From contig JAMPYE010000187.1 of NCBI GenBank assembly GCA_023700825.1, positions 1-8,123 of the forward strand: DNA of 8,123 nucleotides, written 5' to 3'. The notes beneath the pieces were generated by a model that worked only from the letters and a program-made list of their open reading frames with translations, was not told the DNA's origin and made no database searches. The position numbers were made by a program, and so were the translations under genes. This document shows positions 6,635 through 8,123 of this stretch, piece after piece. Each line of letters opens with the position of its first letter. Within the stretch, counting starts at the first letter, position 1. The stretch is from Thermoanaerobaculia bacterium. GTDB taxonomy: Bacteria > Acidobacteriota > Thermoanaerobaculia > Gp7-AA8.

Positions 6635-6686
6635 ACGTCTCGCAGTAAAAGACAAGGTCGCAGTCACAGAGGATGGGGTCAGAGCT
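6555..6686 (-). pseudogene. C-terminal remnant of a cysteine-rich small protein (zinc-ribbon-like)
   Basis: The minus strand holds 43 open codons from just after a TGA (6689-6687) to the TGA at 6557-6555. They include LCDCDLVFYCETCGKGWFVS and then CHRHDYGDDELRGDD. The two cysteine pairs (C-x-C, C-x2-C) plus Cys-His-x-His suggest a metal-binding ribbon. No ATG, GTG or TTG start exists in the frame. The coding character stops where the inverted-repeat element begins (6672), so the 5' part appears to have been cut off by that element. The same C-terminal motif is present in decayed form at 2871-2939. The protein family is not recognised. Confidence 0.55.
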
Positions 6687-6864
6687 TCAGTTTTCTAGAT
6701 TCTACTATTGGTAGATTGCCTCGCGGATCCCGCCACCACTTTGCAGTGCGGGGGGGCAGCGTCGCTGTTGTTGATCGCGGCATTCCACGTCGCAAATGGT
6801 TGAATCAGCGGGAGTTCGGCGTCGGTACCGACGAGCAGCAGAATTGCGAAGCTTTGACCCCATC
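6672..6864 (+). mobile_element. 193-bp element with 17-bp terminal inverted repeats (MITE-like)
   Basis: GATGGGGTCAGAGCTTC at 6672-6688 is matched in inverse complement by GAAGCTTTGACCCCATC at 6848-6864, with one mismatch in 17. Inside the left end lie a TCTAGA palindrome (6694-6699) and a hairpin, TCTAC-TATTG-GTAGA (6701-6715). They correspond to TCCGGA and CTAC-TACTG-GTAG in the units at 3948-4039. A TTG at 6716 opens a 63-codon frame beginning (L)PRGSRHHF that runs past the right repeat. It is not recognisable as a complete transposase. The element is best read as a non-autonomous derivative of a REP/RAYT-type or similar transposon. No target duplication is obvious. Confidence 0.6.
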
Positions 6865-6964
6865 TGCCATCTGCATCTGCGACCTCCGAATCGCCAACCT
6901 CTGGTAATCTCTCCGGGCAGCGCGGGCCTGTCGAAGAGCCGAATTCTGGCGTTAGGCGTAACGT

Positions 6965-7420
6965 ATGGAAATCATCTACAGGTCACCCTGGTACTACGTC
7001 GCGGGGGCATTGCTGTTTGCCTTGATTCTCGCCTACTGGGGCTGGCGCGACGTTCGGCGCCGCGGATTCAGCGCGACGGTCGGGATCATCTGGCTGCTGG
7101 CGCTGATGGTCACCGCCATCAAGCTCCCTTCATACGTTCTCGATGAGATCCGCGTGGACCATGAGCGTATGCGGTGGCACGAGGGTCCATGGTGGGCCAG
7201 GGCGGATGGGACCATCCAGTTCGCCGACGTTCGATCCGTTCGCGTCGAGCAACGCACGCGAGGCAGCAGGCGCTTCCAAACCACCGAAACGGTCTGGATC
7301 CTCGAGTCGAGGAGTGGCACCACGGACACCTATGTGGTGTTCGGCCTCTGGATGGAACACTACCAGGACATCAAGGCGCACTTCGTAGCGAAAGGCATCG
7401 TGGTGAAAGACGGAGCCTGA
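6965..7420 (+). CDS. Small two-helix membrane protein with C-terminal PH-like domain
   Basis: The product has 151 residues from the ATG at 6965. Upstream there is only a weak purine-poor leader, GCGTTAGGCGTAACGT, with no clear ribosome site. Membrane segments lie at about residues 9-25 and 37-54, joined by a basic loop (RDVRRRG) that should face the cytoplasm. Residues 60-151 form a soluble beta-rich domain starting DEIRVDHERMRWHEG and including SVRVEQRTRG-SRRF, ILESRSGTTD and a final helix, HYQDIKAHFVAKG. The order helix pair then small beta domain is the same as in each half of the 5304-6368 product. Bacterial PH-like proteins have this design. The function is unknown. It is the only gene in its transcription unit as far as can be seen. 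Confidence 0.85.
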   Translation: MEIIYRSPWYYVAGALLFALILAYWGWRDVRRRGFSATVGIIWLLALMVTAIKLPSYVLDEIRVDHERMRWHEGPWWARADGTIQFADVRSVRVEQRTRGSRRFQTTETVWILESRSGTTDTYVVFGLWMEHYQDIKAHFVAKGIVVKDGA

Positions 7421-7653
7421 GTGGGCACTTCCGTTCATCGGCGAGTCGCACGCGGCACGGGCCGGGCCAGGAATCGCAGTTGCCGTCTGGACAGCCGCTC
7501 GGGCACAGTTTCGAAGTCCGCCTGCCGATGTTCTCTTCTCCGGGCTGCCTCCACGAATGACCCACGGCAAACGATGCGGTTTTCGGTTCGGCGTCCGACG
7601 TTCAGCTGGACGCTGTGACCCCGCCGCCTCACCGGCTATACTTTCGCCACCCC
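7421..7653 (+). other. Intergenic region upstream of the kinase gene
   Basis: No gene is supported in these 233 bases. An inverted repeat, GCGTCC (7591-7596) with GGACGC (7608-7613) around an 11-base loop, lies about 40 bases before the kinase start. It could be a weak terminator stem for the upstream gene or a regulator site. No T-run follows it. Confidence 0.5.
7637..7642 (+). promoter_or_regulatory. Putative -10 box of the kinase gene
   Basis: TATACT ends 11 bases before the ATG at 7654 and matches the TATAAT consensus at five of six positions. Transcription would begin near 7649, giving a leader of about five bases, and no ribosome site precedes the ATG. A convincing -35 hexamer is missing: CTGTGA sits 18 bases upstream with three of six matches. 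The arrangement echoes the near-leaderless start of the Asp-box gene at 2497. Confidence 0.45.
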
Positions 7654-8123
7654 ATGCAACCGGCTGCCGGAGCGCGCCTCGCGCATTACGAGATCTCTGC
7701 CCTGCTCGGCAAGGGAGGCATGGGTGAAGTGTGGCGCGCGACCGACACGAAACTCGGTCGCGATGTCGCGATCAAAGTGCTCCCCGAGGAGTTCACGAGA
7801 GACGGCGAGCGCCTCGCCCGCTTCGAGCGTGAGGCGCGGCTTCTCGCCTCGCTCGATCATTCGAACATCGCCTCGATCTACGGCATCGAAGAGGTCGACG
7901 GTTGCCGCTTCCTCGTCATGCAACTCGCCGAGGGCGAGGATCTCGCCGAGCGACTGAAGAGAGGGGCGATCCCGATCGACGAGGCAATCGCGATCGCGCG
8001 CCAGATCGCCGAGGCTCTCGAAGCGGCGCACGAGAAAGGGATCATCCATCGCGACCTCAAGCCGGCGAACATCAAGCTCGGCGACGACGGTCGCGTGAGC
8101 GTGCTCGACTTCGGCCTCGCGAA
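7654..8123 (+). CDS. Hanks-type serine/threonine protein kinase, N-terminal part
   Basis: The first 156 residues are visible; the gene runs off the right edge. It phosphorylates Ser/Thr on target proteins using ATP. All early kinase subdomains are intact: glycine-rich loop GKGGMGEV (19-26), the ATP-orienting lysine K41 in VAIK, its partner glutamate E60 in the FEREARLL helix, the catalytic loop HRDLKPAN (132-139) with D134 and N139, and the magnesium-binding DFG (152-154). The Arg before D134 makes it an RD kinase, which usually needs activation-loop phosphorylation. The kinase domain begins almost at the N-terminus. Kinases of this type often continue into a membrane segment and a C-terminal sensor of WD40, TPR or similar repeats, but that part is not in the window. 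The start is supported by the -10 box just upstream. Confidence 0.95.
   Translation, partial: MQPAAGARLAHYEISALLGKGGMGEVWRATDTKLGRDVAIKVLPEEFTRDGERLARFEREARLLASLDHSNIASIYGIEEVDGCRFLVMQLAEGEDLAERLKRGAIPIDEAIAIARQIAEALEAAHEKGIIHRDLKPANIKLGDDGRVSVLDFGLA

Noticed and set aside
7421..7618. 65-codon plus-strand frame after the small membrane protein
   Set aside because: No ribosome site and cysteine/arginine-rich chance composition; a frame on the other strand is equally long.

Overview
This is a GC-rich bacterial window with no phylogenetic marker gene. Three things point, as inference only, to an Acidobacteriota-like or similar environmental soil or sediment bacterium: an Asp-box (BNR) exported protein, a Hanks-type kinase with a near-leaderless start, and abundant short palindromic repeats. 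Six genes look real and functional. Two of them run off the window edges.

Layout. Positions 1-2497 (minus) hold a large exported protein with a concanavalin-like N-terminal domain and at least 11 Asp-box repeats. It is read from a promoter at 2510-2538 and is cut by the left edge. Positions 2498-3264 hold no functional gene, only a double hairpin, a ~200-bp dispersed repeat (copy A) and a remnant of a small gene. Positions 3265-3852 (plus) encode a lipoprotein. Positions 3853-4264 carry a 46-bp tandem duplication of a mobile-element end and no gene. Positions 4265-4909 (minus) encode a class I SAM-dependent methyltransferase. Divergent from it, 4948-5160 (plus) is an XRE-type helix-turn-helix gene broken by one in-frame TAG. 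Positions 5304-6368 (plus) encode a four-helix membrane protein with an apparent internal duplication. Its stop overlaps the start of a lipoprotein signal sequence (6365) that runs straight into repeat copy B.

Positions 6432-6864 are a composite repeat region. It holds repeat copy B, the 3' remnant of a cysteine-rich small gene (minus) and a 193-bp element bounded by 17-bp inverted repeats. Positions 6965-7420 (plus) encode a small two-helix membrane protein resembling the halves of the 5304-6368 product. From 7654 to the right edge is the N-terminal part of a serine/threonine protein kinase.

The genes do not form one pathway. The window looks like accessory genome: single genes separated by gene remnants and two unrelated palindromic repeat families. 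Part of one family (GGGGTCAGAGCTT-type ends) resembles the ends of REP/RAYT-type elements, and one copy appears to be a non-autonomous, MITE-like derivative. No convincing undescribed defence or biosynthetic system is visible. The most interesting signals are the repeat architecture and the pseudogenes at its borders.
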